A stretch of DNA of 31,583 nt from a virus. A model generated the notes under the pieces. It was not told where the DNA came from. It searched no databases and was given only the letters and a program-made list of their open reading frames with translations. Below, piece after piece: positions 16,267 to 22,379 of the stretch (position 1 is the stretch's first letter; each line of letters opens with the position of its first letter). The stretch covers positions 1 through 31,583 of IMG/VR virus record IMGVR_UViG_3300002140_000210. One strand, written 5' to 3'. The translations under genes and the position numbers were made by a program.

Positions 16267-16569
16267 ATGAAATTTAAACATAGTTGGGAATTAAACACAA
16301 CAGATGAATTAGATGAAATCTTTAATGGTGGGAAAAAGGAATTATCTGATATTATTGTAGATGTAGCATTGGAAAATGTTAAAACTAAAAGAAAAGTAAT
16401 CCCGGTTATTACAATTTATACTCAAGATACTGATATGACATACGATATAGTAATTGAGCGTGAAGATATGACTGAAACCTTGGAGGTTAATTTAGATACA
16501 ATGGAAGATTATGAAGATTATGAGCGTTGCTTTAAAATTCAAGAGGCCCTAGTTTATCTTAAAAAATAA
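16267..16569 (+). CDS. Hypothetical acidic protein
   Basis: A 100-residue protein with a beta-rich centre (VALENVKTKRKVIPVITIYTQ, YDIVIERED) and a very acidic C-terminus (DTMEDYEDYERCF) ending in a short helix. No motif is recognised. It has an A-rich leader and is separated by 34 bases from the upstream small gene and 18 from the glucosaminidase gene. Function unknown. Confidence 0.7.
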   Translation: MKFKHSWELNTTDELDEIFNGGKKELSDIIVDVALENVKTKRKVIPVITIYTQDTDMTYDIVIEREDMTETLEVNLDTMEDYEDYERCFKIQEALVYLKK

Positions 16570-16587
16570 AAATAAAAAATAAAAGTT

Positions 16588-17154
16588 ATGATATACAAAT
16601 ACGATAAAAACCAATTATTATTTAAAAAAAATTGGAAAGGTGTAAGATATTTAGTAGGGGTAGTTATTATTCTACTATTATCCTCTTTTATTAGTGGTAG
16701 ATATTTAAAATTCGAATCATTAGAGACATTTGAAAAGGAATTAATTGTTTTAAATATTCAAGCTGAAAAAAATAAATTTACTAAGGAGAAATTTGTTAGT
16801 GAGCTCAAGCGTTTAAATATTAAACATCCCCACATTGTAATGGCCCAATCTATTATTGAAACAGGACATTGGGGGAGTAAAGTATTTAAAGAAAACCATA
16901 ATCTATTTGGGATGAAACAAGCTAATGTTCGTATTAATACAGCATTGGGTACTCAAAATAACCACGCATATTATGAAACTTGGATGGAAAGTATCTATGA
17001 TTACGCATTCTATCAATGTAGATACTTAGGTGGAATTAAAACAGAAGATGAATATTATGCTTATTTGGATAAAAGTTACGCTGAAAATGAAGATTATGTT
17101 AAAATTATTAAATCAGTTGTAGAGAAAGAACAACTAAAATATTTTTTTCAATAA
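16588..17154 (+). CDS. Membrane-anchored glucosaminidase (GH73-like) lysin
   Basis: A 188-residue protein with one N-terminal hydrophobic segment (about residues 20-36, YLVGVVIILLLSSFISG) and no clear cleavage site, so a signal anchor with the enzyme facing the periplasm. The GH73/glucosaminidase motif is clear: IVMAQSIIETGHWGSKVFKE with the likely catalytic E91, then NHNLFGMK, and later YYETWMESIYDYAFY. The family cuts the GlcNAc-MurNAc bond of peptidoglycan from the GlcNAc side. It is the obvious lysis candidate of the window, and the anchor suggests holin-independent export as in SAR endolysins. No holin was recognised beside it. Confidence 0.85.
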   Translation: MIYKYDKNQLLFKKNWKGVRYLVGVVIILLLSSFISGRYLKFESLETFEKELIVLNIQAEKNKFTKEKFVSELKRLNIKHPHIVMAQSIIETGHWGSKVFKENHNLFGMKQANVRINTALGTQNNHAYYETWMESIYDYAFYQCRYLGGIKTEDEYYAYLDKSYAENEDYVKIIKSVVEKEQLKYFFQ

Positions 17155-17177
17155 TTATAAGAAAAAAATAAATTTAA

Positions 17178-17318
17178 ATGGCAAAAACAATATCTTCATC
17201 AAAACAATTTACACCACAGGGTGCAACTAAAAGAAAAGGAGTACATGCTAAAAGTAAAACTTCTAAAAATGTAAATAGTAAAAACTACGTTAAATCTTAC
17301 GGAGGTCAAGGTAGGTAA
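17178..17318 (+). CDS. Small conserved-looking basic phage protein
   Basis: A 46-residue, strongly basic protein that starts MAKTISSSKQFTPQG and ends NYVKSYGGQGR. The lysine/serine-rich middle (KRKGVHAKSKTSKN) suggests an extended nucleic-acid-binding peptide. I recall similar short proteins in Bacteroidota phages, but no family name. It follows the glucosaminidase gene by 23 bases with an A-rich leader. Confidence 0.6.
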   Translation: MAKTISSSKQFTPQGATKRKGVHAKSKTSKNVNSKNYVKSYGGQGR

Positions 17319-17349
17319 ATTAAACATTGGTAAAATTTATACATAAAAA

Positions 17350-17381
17350 TTAGGTTACCGCAATAGGAGGTTGTATATTTA
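17350..17381 (+). promoter_or_regulatory. Bacteroidota-type promoter
   Basis: TTAG at 17350-17353, a 20-base spacer beginning GTTACC, then TATATTTA at 17374-17381 preceded by TTG. The GTTACC after the -33 box matches the triplicated module downstream. It lies 24 bases before the ATG at 17406. Confidence 0.6.
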
Positions 17382-17405
17382 TGGTATAATAATAAAATAA
17401 AGGTT

Positions 17406-17858
17406 ATGTTATACGAATTTCGAAATTATAATAAACATGGTAACATTAGAACAAGAATAATACCTTGGCCTAATGGTAAAGCCTTTGGAATTAATCCAAG
17501 TGGTTTTGGTGGTTATATTGGTGTTGGGATATTCAAATATGAATACCGAGAACCCTTAATTCCACCCCATTTATGTATAATTAATGGTCAAAAATATATT
17601 ATGCCAATTTGGAAACCAGTTTTAATGGAGACTGAGTTAAATGATATAAAATGGATTAAACCAAAACCCAAAAAGGTGGAAAATAAACAAGAACCCGTAA
17701 TAGAAATTAACAAAAGTAGTAGCAGTGATGCAACTTACACTACTAAGTATTACCCAACTTCAGGTAAATACCATTGTGATTGTCCAGGTACTTGGAGAAC
17801 AGGTGGTAATTGTAAGCACGTTAAGGATTTAAGAATTAAAATTGAAAAGAATGTGTAA
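17406..17858 (+). CDS. SWIM zinc-finger protein
   Basis: A 150-residue protein whose C-terminus has the SWIM signature C-x-C-xn-C-x-H: YHCDCPGTW (C124, C126) and GGNCKHV (C136, H138). The N-terminal 85 residues are a separate beta-rich part with WPNGKAFGINPSGFGGYIG and three IW/WI segments; no family is recognised for it. SWIM fingers bind DNA or protein, and in phages they stand beside nucleases and helicases. Here the next gene, overlapping by eight bases, encodes an HNH nuclease, which fits a nucleic-acid role. The start uses the recurring AAAGGTTATG context. Confidence 0.8.
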   Translation: MLYEFRNYNKHGNIRTRIIPWPNGKAFGINPSGFGGYIGVGIFKYEYREPLIPPHLCIINGQKYIMPIWKPVLMETELNDIKWIKPKPKKVENKQEPVIEINKSSSSDATYTTKYYPTSGKYHCDCPGTWRTGGNCKHVKDLRIKIEKNV

Positions 17859-18234
17859 ATGTAAAGTTACTTGGTGTAATAGTGAAACGGAGTTTTATAA
17901 TAAATCACAAAAACGATCATTCTGCCCCACTCATTATGAGTATAAAAAATATGCGGCTAATGCTGCTAGTAGACCTTGGTTAATGTATAAGGTTGAAAAA
18001 ATATTAGATGATAAATTACAATGTGAATGTTGTGGTTATGATGCTAAAATATTTCACCCTAATAGACCAACAAATGAATTAGCTGGGTTGTTTGATATTG
18101 ACCATATCAACTCAGATTTAAAACATACACCCGAAGGTGAGCAACCTTCAAACTATCAATTACTATGTAAACAATGTCATATATTAAAGTCATATGATGA
18201 AGGTGATTATATTTCAAAAAATAACCGCCGATAG
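17851..18234 (+). CDS. HNH endonuclease with extra N-terminal zinc finger
   Basis: A 127-residue protein. The HNH domain runs from about 57 to 115: C58-x2-C61, FDIDHINSDLK with D84 and H85, N101 in PSNYQLL, and C106-x2-C109-H110. All metal and catalytic positions of the fold are present. The first 30 residues carry a separate C4/C9/C25/H28 set (FCPTH) that may be a second finger. The ATG at 17851 overlaps the SWIM gene end and is preferred to a TTG three codons earlier. The family nicks or cuts DNA; free-standing phage copies are often homing enzymes or packaging-linked nucleases. No terminase gene is near, so homing is more likely. Confidence 0.85.
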   Translation: MCKCKVTWCNSETEFYNKSQKRSFCPTHYEYKKYAANAASRPWLMYKVEKILDDKLQCECCGYDAKIFHPNRPTNELAGLFDIDHINSDLKHTPEGEQPSNYQLLCKQCHILKSYDEGDYISKNNRR

Positions 18235-18235
18235 A

Positions 18236-18267
18236 TTTGGAGAAGCGAGAAAGCGTTCGTATATTTA
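18236..18267 (+). promoter_or_regulatory. Bacteroidota-type promoter
   Basis: TTTG at 18236-18239, a 20-base spacer, and TATATTTA at 18260-18267 preceded by TTCG. It starts directly after the HNH gene's stop and lies 23 bases before the ATG at 18291. It is one of the best matches in the window to the TTTG/TAnnTTTG consensus. Confidence 0.75.
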
Positions 18268-18290
18268 CGGTATAAGAAAAAATAAAAGTT

Positions 18291-18530
18291 ATGGAAAAAT
18301 TAACACAAAATCTAACACCAAAAGAAGTGTACGATTATTACATCAATCAACCTTCAACACAAGAAACATTTACATTATTCTATACTAGAAAGTATAAGGA
18401 TGGTATTGAAATGAAAGGTCAAAAGTTTGAATCGAAAGATGAAACTTATTGCATCTCTCTTATAGAGTCTATAATGGATTCCGAAGATTTTTTAGGATGG
18501 CCATTTGGTGATAAGAAACTCAACAATTAA
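18291..18530 (+). CDS. Hypothetical protein
   Basis: A 79-residue protein of unknown family. It has a helical start (LTPKEVYDYYINQPS) and a beta pair (TFTLFYTRKYKDGIEMKGQKF). The C-terminus is acidic with DFLGWPFGDKK. It is first in its transcript, just downstream of a strong promoter, which is typical of early host-takeover genes, but no motif supports that role. Its last 10 bases are the start of a 25-bp direct repeat. Confidence 0.7.
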   Translation: MEKLTQNLTPKEVYDYYINQPSTQETFTLFYTRKYKDGIEMKGQKFESKDETYCISLIESIMDSEDFLGWPFGDKKLNN

Positions 18531-18545
18531 AGCACCATTATCAAA
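18521..18545 (+). repeat. 25-bp direct repeat, copy 1
   Basis: This copy begins CAACAATTAAAGCACC and ends ATTATCAAA. It is identical to the copy at 18788-18812 over all 25 bases. It overlaps the last codons and the stop of the gene ending at 18530. Confidence 0.85.
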
Positions 18546-18576
18546 CTAGTTTATATTTATTATAAAAACAATAATT

Positions 18577-18780
18577 ATGAAAAAATCAGAATTACAACAA
18601 ACTATTAGAGAAGAAGTTAAAAAAACTCTTAACGAAGGTCCTAACATGGATATGGTAAATAGGAGTCTTGACTTGCTTGATAAAGCAGCAGATATGGCTA
18701 TTAAAAATCCAACAGGTGACGTGACTCAGTTAGCTAAGATTATTAAAATGCATACGAAGATTGTTAGAGGTAACATATAA
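18577..18780 (+). CDS. Small helical phage protein, flanked by direct repeats
   Basis: A 67-residue, mainly helical protein. The opening MKKSELQQTIREEVKKTLNEG is a motif I know from many marine phage proteins that begin with a short basic/acidic helix (K-x-x-E-L-x-x-x-I-R-E-E). The rest, DLLDKAADMAIKNPTGDVTQLAKII, is a second helix pair. Function in the family is unknown. The gene lies between two perfect 25-bp direct repeats, as if gained as a cassette or duplicated with its flank. Its leader has the common AATAATTATG context, and a weak TATATTTA-like box (TTTATATTTA) lies about 20 bases upstream. Confidence 0.75.
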   Translation: MKKSELQQTIREEVKKTLNEGPNMDMVNRSLDLLDKAADMAIKNPTGDVTQLAKIIKMHTKIVRGNI

Positions 18781-18787
18781 TCACACC

Positions 18788-18812
18788 CAACAATTAAAGC
18801 ACCATTATCAAA
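18788..18812 (+). repeat. 25-bp direct repeat, copy 2
   Basis: Identical in all 25 bases to 18521-18545. It lies between the small helical gene (stop at 18780) and the gene at 18823. The repeat unit including the gene is 267 bases. Confidence 0.85.
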
Positions 18813-18822
18813 TTAAAATATT

Positions 18823-19086
18823 ATGGAAATAAACGATGGGCACTATTTAGAATTAATGGAAGAACAAGGTATATTATTAGAAGAAGCATCATTTAAGTTT
18901 TCACAGGATCCTAATTGTTTATCGGATGGAGATGAATTTTTAGAAATAGAAGCACAAAGTTCATTAGGTATTGACAGAGACAATGATTGTTTCTTTGTAT
19001 TAAAGACAGAAAAATGGTCAGTAGATGGAATAGAAGATTTAGAAAAGTTATTTGATAGAATTAGAAAAGTAGTAATAAAAAAATAA
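18823..19086 (+). CDS. Hypothetical acidic protein
   Basis: An 87-residue acidic protein. Segments are HYLELMEEQGILLEEASFKF, a middle with SSLGIDRDNDCFFVLKTEKWSVDG, and a C-terminal helix DLEKLFDRIRKVVIKK. Alternating helix and strand suggest a small alpha/beta domain. No family is recognised. It follows the second 25-bp repeat by ten bases and precedes the next gene by five. A minus-strand frame across it is a shadow. Confidence 0.7.
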   Translation: MEINDGHYLELMEEQGILLEEASFKFSQDPNCLSDGDEFLEIEAQSSLGIDRDNDCFFVLKTEKWSVDGIEDLEKLFDRIRKVVIKK

Positions 19087-19091
19087 GAGTT

Positions 19092-19514
19092 ATGGCAGAA
19101 CATAGAGGAAGACCATCACAGGTAGAAGCAGTTGTATGGCAAAATTACACCCAAGAATTTTTCTCGGTTCCTTCAAAACCCGAAATAGGCAGTAAATCAG
19201 TTTGGCATTATGATAGAGCTAAATTTGCTAATGGGCCTTGGAAAACCGAACATTGGGAAGCTAAAGGTGAAAAACAACCTAAATTCAAACCTGAAAAAAG
19301 TAAGGCATATGGTAAACAACCTGTAGTATTAGTTTATAAAACATCAGATCGTTCTAATGCTAAAATTAAAATGAAAGTTTGGAATAATGAAAATATTGAT
19401 TACATTATTACTACCCCAAAATTAGTAGGTATACCTGAAAAAGCAGTTATACTAGAATTAGCTGTAGGTAATAGTGCAATTGAGAGATACAAGGAAAAAT
19501 ATAATTTAAATTAA
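19092..19514 (+). CDS. Hypothetical beta-rich protein
   Basis: A 140-residue protein of unknown family. The first half is tryptophan-rich (VVWQNYTQEFFSVPS, SVWHYDRAKFANGPWKTEHWEAKG). The second half is beta-rich (QPVVLVYKTSDRSNAKIKMKVWNN) and ends with a helix (AVGNSAIERYKEKYNLN). No catalytic motif or membrane segment is present. Its expression context is the common A-rich leader with GTTATG. A structural role is conceivable from its composition but is not shown. Confidence 0.7.
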   Translation: MAEHRGRPSQVEAVVWQNYTQEFFSVPSKPEIGSKSVWHYDRAKFANGPWKTEHWEAKGEKQPKFKPEKSKAYGKQPVVLVYKTSDRSNAKIKMKVWNNENIDYIITTPKLVGIPEKAVILELAVGNSAIERYKEKYNLN

Positions 19515-19554
19515 TTTTTATATATTTATAATAAACATTTAAAGAACAATAATT

Positions 19555-19857
19555 ATGATTATATTTTTAATTCTTATTCCACTAGTAATAATAATATCAG
19601 CTGTTTATTATTTTGAATTTTATAAAAAAGGCAAAATTAACGACAGAGATGGAGATTATATCCCGGATGAAATAGAGGATACAATTGAAGATGTTAAAAA
19701 ATACACTAAAGAATTTAAACGTAGAGCTAAAAACGTTGTTAATGAATCTAAAGATGTAGTAGATGCCATCAAAGAAGTAATAACTGAATCTAAAGATGTA
19801 GTTAAAGCCGTTAAAGGAAAACCAACACAAAGAAGAAATAATAAAAATAAAAAGTAA
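19555..19857 (+). CDS. Membrane-anchored protein with calcium-binding-type DxDGD loop
   Basis: A 100-residue protein. Residues 1-19 are a strong hydrophobic anchor (MIIFLILIPLVIIISAVYY). It is followed by a loop DRDGDYIPDEIED starting at D30, which matches the D-x-D-x-D-G/thrombospondin-type-3 calcium loop found in Bacteroidota surface proteins. The rest is a basic amphipathic helix with two related units (NESKDVVDAIKEV and TESKDVVKAVKG) and a KR-rich tail. A single-pass inner-membrane protein is likely. The long helix might line the membrane or reach DNA; a spanin or envelope role is possible but unproven. It overlaps the next start. Confidence 0.75.
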   Translation: MIIFLILIPLVIIISAVYYFEFYKKGKINDRDGDYIPDEIEDTIEDVKKYTKEFKRRAKNVVNESKDVVDAIKEVITESKDVVKAVKGKPTQRRNNKNKK

Positions 19858-20774
19858 TGAGTAAATATAACTTAACAGACATTTTCGAACAATATCAAAT
19901 AGGTTCAGGTTGGACTAGTAATTTTGATTATGATGGAATGTTAAAAGCAGGATTGCAAACAGGTGTTGATACTAACATTGATACCCTAAAGAAATTGTTT
20001 GATGATTTTGAAGATGTAAACTATCATAGAGAAGCAGCTCATTTATATAATGCTATTGAAGCAATGGAAGAAGGTGCTATTAAAGAAGCAAGTATGTTCT
20101 TTGGAGATTTTCATGCTGAAATCAAGGCAACAATGGGAGGTAGTTTTAATCCCTCAGATAATGAACCAACACTAGGTAAATTTATGGCTTCTAAAATGGA
20201 AGAAGGTGATAAAAAAGATAAAATTGCTCGTATCAAATCAAGTGTTTTAAAAGAAGCAAGAGTTGATCGTGATGTAGAAGAACGTATTGAAGGTTTATTA
20301 AATCGAGAATTAAAAAGAAAATTTTTATTTGCGTTTGAAGACTTATATGATGATTTAATTGAAGAAGACCCATTCCATGTTGAAGATGTAATTAATCATT
20401 TAAGTAATGAAATGTTTAAACGCCTTAAAAGTTTTCAAGATACCGGTGATAAATTAGCAGGTCTAGAAGAAGATACAGCTATGTCAGGTGCAATTGCTGA
20501 TGAAGAAGAAGCAGGTGCTATAGGAACACATTTAGCAGAAGAGGAAGGCAAAGTATCAATGAAAGATGTTGTTTTAGCAATTATTAAAGATACCAATGCA
20601 ACAAACCCAGAAGTTCAAATGTATATTGATTCTTTAACAAATGACATAAAATTAAACGGTAAAGAAGCATACGAAGACTATGAAGTAGATGATTATATTG
20701 AAGATTTTAGAGAATATATTAATAATAAATCATTACAAGAACACTTCGGTCGTTTTATGAAAGATTACCAATAA
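19857..20774 (+). CDS. Large acidic helical protein of unknown function
   Basis: A 305-residue acidic protein with no recognised catalytic motif. It begins MSKYNLTDIFEQYQIGSGW and is largely helical (HREAAHLYNAIEAMEEGAIKEA). A run of charged linkers follows, with an acidic centre GLEEDTAMSGAIADEEEAG and an alternating acid/aromatic end (EDYEVDDYIEDFREYI). Length and acidity resemble unknown virion or scaffold-type proteins of marine phages that begin with NLTDIF- or NLTDIY-like segments, but I cannot name a family. It is the last gene before the terminator at 20841. Confidence 0.75.
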   Translation: MSKYNLTDIFEQYQIGSGWTSNFDYDGMLKAGLQTGVDTNIDTLKKLFDDFEDVNYHREAAHLYNAIEAMEEGAIKEASMFFGDFHAEIKATMGGSFNPSDNEPTLGKFMASKMEEGDKKDKIARIKSSVLKEARVDRDVEERIEGLLNRELKRKFLFAFEDLYDDLIEEDPFHVEDVINHLSNEMFKRLKSFQDTGDKLAGLEEDTAMSGAIADEEEAGAIGTHLAEEEGKVSMKDVVLAIIKDTNATNPEVQMYIDSLTNDIKLNGKEAYEDYEVDDYIEDFREYINNKSLQEHFGRFMKDYQ

Positions 20775-20784
20775 AATAAACAGT

Positions 20785-20825
20785 ACTTACTACGCTACCC
20801 ATTAGAACAGCGTCCCAGAGTAAGT
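20785..20825 (+). ncRNA. Structured 3' RNA element before terminator
   Basis: ACTTACT (20785-20791) pairs with AGTAAGT (20819-20825), and inside it ACGCT (20792-20796) pairs with AGCGT (20809-20813). The result is a 12-pair hairpin with a one-sided five-base bulge and a 12-base loop. It lies between the stop at 20774 and the terminator hairpin at 20841. It may protect the transcript's 3' end or be part of a small 3'-derived RNA. Confidence 0.4.
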
Positions 20826-20840
20826 CTTTTGCATAAAATA

Positions 20841-20863
20841 GGGCGCATTAGCGCCCTTTTTTT
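20841..20863 (+). terminator. Strong intrinsic terminator
   Basis: GGGCGC, a four-base loop ATTA, GCGCCC, then seven Ts. It is the most GC-rich hairpin in the window and ends the plus-strand unit. Read from the minus strand it lies directly behind the gene at 20862-21041, followed by an A/T-rich stretch, so it may work in both directions for the convergent genes. Confidence 0.93.
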
Positions 20864-21041
20864 ATTTGCAACATCTAATGTGTTTTTTCCACATTGTCTG
20901 TGCTTCATCATTCGTAATTATTCCTAAATCAAGTTGTAACTTGATATAATCGTAAATTTTCTGTTTTTGCTCTCTTGTGAAATCATGAGCCAATGTTAAG
21001 CTACTTACCATTAACATCACTCCTATTACTATTTTCTTCAT
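20862..21041 (-). CDS. Small exported protein with signal peptide
   Basis: A 59-residue protein on the minus strand, the only minus-strand gene I can support. It opens MKKIVIGVMLMVSSLTLA, a textbook Sec signal peptide with a likely cut after A18 in LTLA-HD. The mature part is about 41 residues: HDFTREQKQKIYDYIKLQLD, then LGIITNDEAQTMWKK, ending HIRCCK with paired cysteines. It looks like a small helical periplasmic peptide. It is convergent with the upstream unit and shares its terminator, and divergent from the gene at 21148. Such lone reversed genes in phages are often late-acquired 'moron' genes. No family is recognised. Confidence 0.7.
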   Translation of the reverse strand: MKKIVIGVMLMVSSLTLAHDFTREQKQKIYDYIKLQLDLGIITNDEAQTMWKKHIRCCK

Positions 21042-21083
21042 ATTATAAGTATTTAATGTTCGGTTATAACTATGTTACATAAA

Positions 21084-21110
21084 CGTCATATTAACGTCAT
21101 CGATATGACG
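21084..21110. promoter_or_regulatory. CGTCAT operator-like repeats in divergent intergenic region
   Basis: CGTCAT occurs at 21084-21089 and 21095-21100, 11 bases apart, and its inverse ATGACG at 21105-21110. The last two form CGTCAT-CGAT-ATGACG. The cluster lies between the minus-strand exported peptide gene and the plus-strand promoter at 21122, one helical turn apart, as expected of a regulator binding both sides. Confidence 0.45.
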
Positions 21111-21121
21111 CCTTTAATTTG

Positions 21122-21129
21122 TATATTAC
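21122..21129 (+). promoter_or_regulatory. Candidate promoter -7 box
   Basis: TTTG followed by TATATTAC at 21122-21129, 18 bases before the ATG at 21148. No TTTG lies at the standard 20-base spacing, so this promoter may depend on a factor at the adjacent CGTCAT repeats. Confidence 0.4.
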
Positions 21130-21147
21130 ACCCATAAAAATACAAAT

Positions 21148-21378
21148 ATGGTATTCCCAAGAGGCAAATATAAAGGGCAATTAATATCTGAAGTACAACA
21201 ATATGACCCCGGTTATATTAGGTGGTGTAAAGAAAATACACCTTGGATATTAAAGCAACCTAAAGTAAAAACCAACGCGGCTGAACAAGAGTTTATGAGC
21301 GAATGGCAAGAACAATCTAAACTTAATGCTTACTTAAGAGACAACCCTGCAACATTAGAGGAAGCCTTCGGTGATTAG
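21148..21378 (+). CDS. DUF3820/ExoX C-terminal-like small protein
   Basis: A 76-residue protein. The first half has the FPRGKYKGQLISEV, DPGYIRWCKENTPW pattern of the small domain (DUF3820-like) found at the C-terminus of exodeoxyribonuclease X and in other bacterial and phage proteins. The G-K-Y-K-G and D-P-x-Y-I-x-W elements are conserved in that family. The nuclease domain itself is absent, and the second half is a plain helix (AAEQEFMSEWQEQSK). The domain's own role is not known, though its company suggests nucleic-acid binding. The gene is divergent from the exported peptide gene. Confidence 0.7.
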   Translation: MVFPRGKYKGQLISEVQQYDPGYIRWCKENTPWILKQPKVKTNAAEQEFMSEWQEQSKLNAYLRDNPATLEEAFGD

Positions 21379-21380
21379 AT

Positions 21381-21411
21381 TTTGATACCCGGAGGAGAGT
21401 TCGTATATTTA
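21381..21411 (+). promoter_or_regulatory. Bacteroidota-type promoter
   Basis: TTTG at 21381-21384, a 19-base spacer containing TACCCGGAGGA, then TATATTTA at 21404-21411 preceded by TTCG. It begins three bases after the previous stop and is 30 bases before the ATG at 21442. It shares the ACCCG part of the triplicated module but not its hairpin. Confidence 0.65.
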
Positions 21412-21441
21412 GGTATATTAATAATTAAAACAATTAAGGTT

Positions 21442-21834
21442 ATGAAAATTTATAAACTGTACTTAGTTCAATATTATTATTTAGGTAAAAGATATTATAA
21501 ATGTGGTCTTACTACCAAAACGAATGTAATGGATAGATTTAAATATGAGATTCAAAAACACAATTTACAAAAATTTAGAGTTATCAAATCAGGATATTTA
21601 AAGGGTTTAATAGAAGATGATACTAAAGAAAACGAATTGTTTAATCTAATTATGGATAAATTCCCTGAAAATAACTACATAAAAAATGGTAAAAGATATT
21701 TCCATAATGAGTGGTTTAAAGAACAAATTAATGGTATTACTGAGGTTAGAAAATATAATCAAAATGAAGTTGATGTTGCTAAAAACTTTATAATAGAAAA
21801 TACTACAATTAAACATGAAGACTTATGGCGATAA
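21442..21834 (+). CDS. GIY-YIG-like (T5orf172/Mug113-type) protein
   Basis: A 130-residue protein with a plausible GIY-YIG fold: KLYLVQYYYLGKRYYKCGLTTK gives the two opening strands (K-L-Y, then Y-K-x-G-x-T). A DRF follows with the family arginine position, and ENELF carries a glutamate in the expected later helix. The C-terminal GKRYFHNEWFK is typical of the Mug113/T5orf172 branch. I infer a nuclease-like domain; activity is uncertain because the YIG is KCG here. The start at 21442 with AAGGTTATG is chosen because an earlier in-frame TTG lies upstream of the promoter's -7 box. Confidence 0.55.
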   Translation: MKIYKLYLVQYYYLGKRYYKCGLTTKTNVMDRFKYEIQKHNLQKFRVIKSGYLKGLIEDDTKENELFNLIMDKFPENNYIKNGKRYFHNEWFKEQINGITEVRKYNQNEVDVAKNFIIENTTIKHEDLWR

Positions 21835-21835
21835 A

Positions 21836-21888
21836 TTTGGCTACCCGGGATATCTTTCGTATATTTACGTGTTCGAATGGTTCGAGCG
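21836..21888 (+). promoter_or_regulatory. Triplicated promoter/leader-hairpin module, copy 1
   Basis: TTTG at 21836, CTACCCGG, and TTCGTATATTTACG at 21856-21869 make the promoter. It is followed directly by the leader hairpin GTTCGAA-TGG-TTCGAGC at 21871-21887. The same arrangement occurs at 24450 and 27648. It drives the gene starting at 21908. Confidence 0.75.
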
Positions 21889-21907
21889 ATTAAAAACAAT
21901 AAAGGTT

Positions 21908-22102
21908 ATGGTTGGAGTACAAAAATACACTTGTGGAGCAGGAGATGGGATGTTTGATGATGATAATGGGAGTTGGGTAGAAGTAAAAGAATATAACAGG
22001 TTAAAAGAATATGTAGAAGAGTTATATGAATTGGCTTACAATAATTGTAGGGGATTAGCTCATGATGAATTAAATGAAATTATAGTTAAATACGAAAAAT
22101 AA
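21908..22102 (+). CDS. Hypothetical protein downstream of module copy 1
   Basis: A 64-residue protein starting MVGVQKYTCGAGDGMFDDD. The N-terminal part is glycine- and aspartate-rich and is followed by a helix (EYNRLKEYVEELYELAYNNC) and an acidic end. The reading frame stays open upstream to an ATG at 21815, but that would run through the promoter and hairpin; the AAAGGTTATG context at 21908 fits the other genes. No family is recognised. The next gene starts after five bases. Confidence 0.65.
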   Translation: MVGVQKYTCGAGDGMFDDDNGSWVEVKEYNRLKEYVEELYELAYNNCRGLAHDELNEIIVKYEK

Positions 22103-22107
22103 AGGTT

Positions 22108-22374
22108 ATGAAAACATTCGAAGATATTACTTGGAGCAAACATCAAATTGGTATTAATGCAATTCAAGGGCTATTAATGCTAGATAATGGTATAGAATTA
22201 TCCATTGTAGCAGGTAAAGGGATGTACAGTACACCCCGTGAAGATTTGGGTTCACCTGATTTATATTCATCATTTGAAGTTACAATATTTGATCAAAATG
22301 GTGATATGGTTGATGATGTGTTAGGATGGAAATCCAAAGAGGATATTAATATCTTAATCCAAATCCATTCATAA
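22108..22374 (+). CDS. Hypothetical protein
   Basis: An 88-residue protein with alternating beta strands: GINAIQGLLMLDNGIELSIVAG, SSFEVTIFDQNGDMV and a final helix. The pattern D-N-G-x-E-L-S-I-V-A-G-x-G-x-Y-S-x-P-R suggests a small beta-sheet domain seen in phage unknowns. No catalytic residues stand out. The start uses AAAGGTTATG, and its stop TAA is itself part of the next gene's AAGGTTATG leader. Confidence 0.7.
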   Translation: MKTFEDITWSKHQIGINAIQGLLMLDNGIELSIVAGKGMYSTPREDLGSPDLYSSFEVTIFDQNGDMVDDVLGWKSKEDINILIQIHS

Positions 22375-22379
22375 AGGTT

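Noticed and set aside
18194-18388. Plus-strand 64-codon frame spanning the HNH gene's end, the promoter and the next gene
   Set aside because: It crosses a strong promoter and two real genes in a different frame, with no leader of its own.
19597-19830. Minus-strand phenylalanine-rich frame opposite the membrane-anchored protein
   Set aside because: The F-rich composition is the mirror of lysine-rich codons in the plus-strand gene; no independent support.
21815-21907. N-terminal extension of the gene at 21908, encoding a peptide through the promoter and hairpin
   Set aside because: The other two module copies also have an open frame encoding a similar short peptide, but differences between copies fall at first codon positions and change residues, while the promoter boxes and stem stay. 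A regulatory reading fits better.
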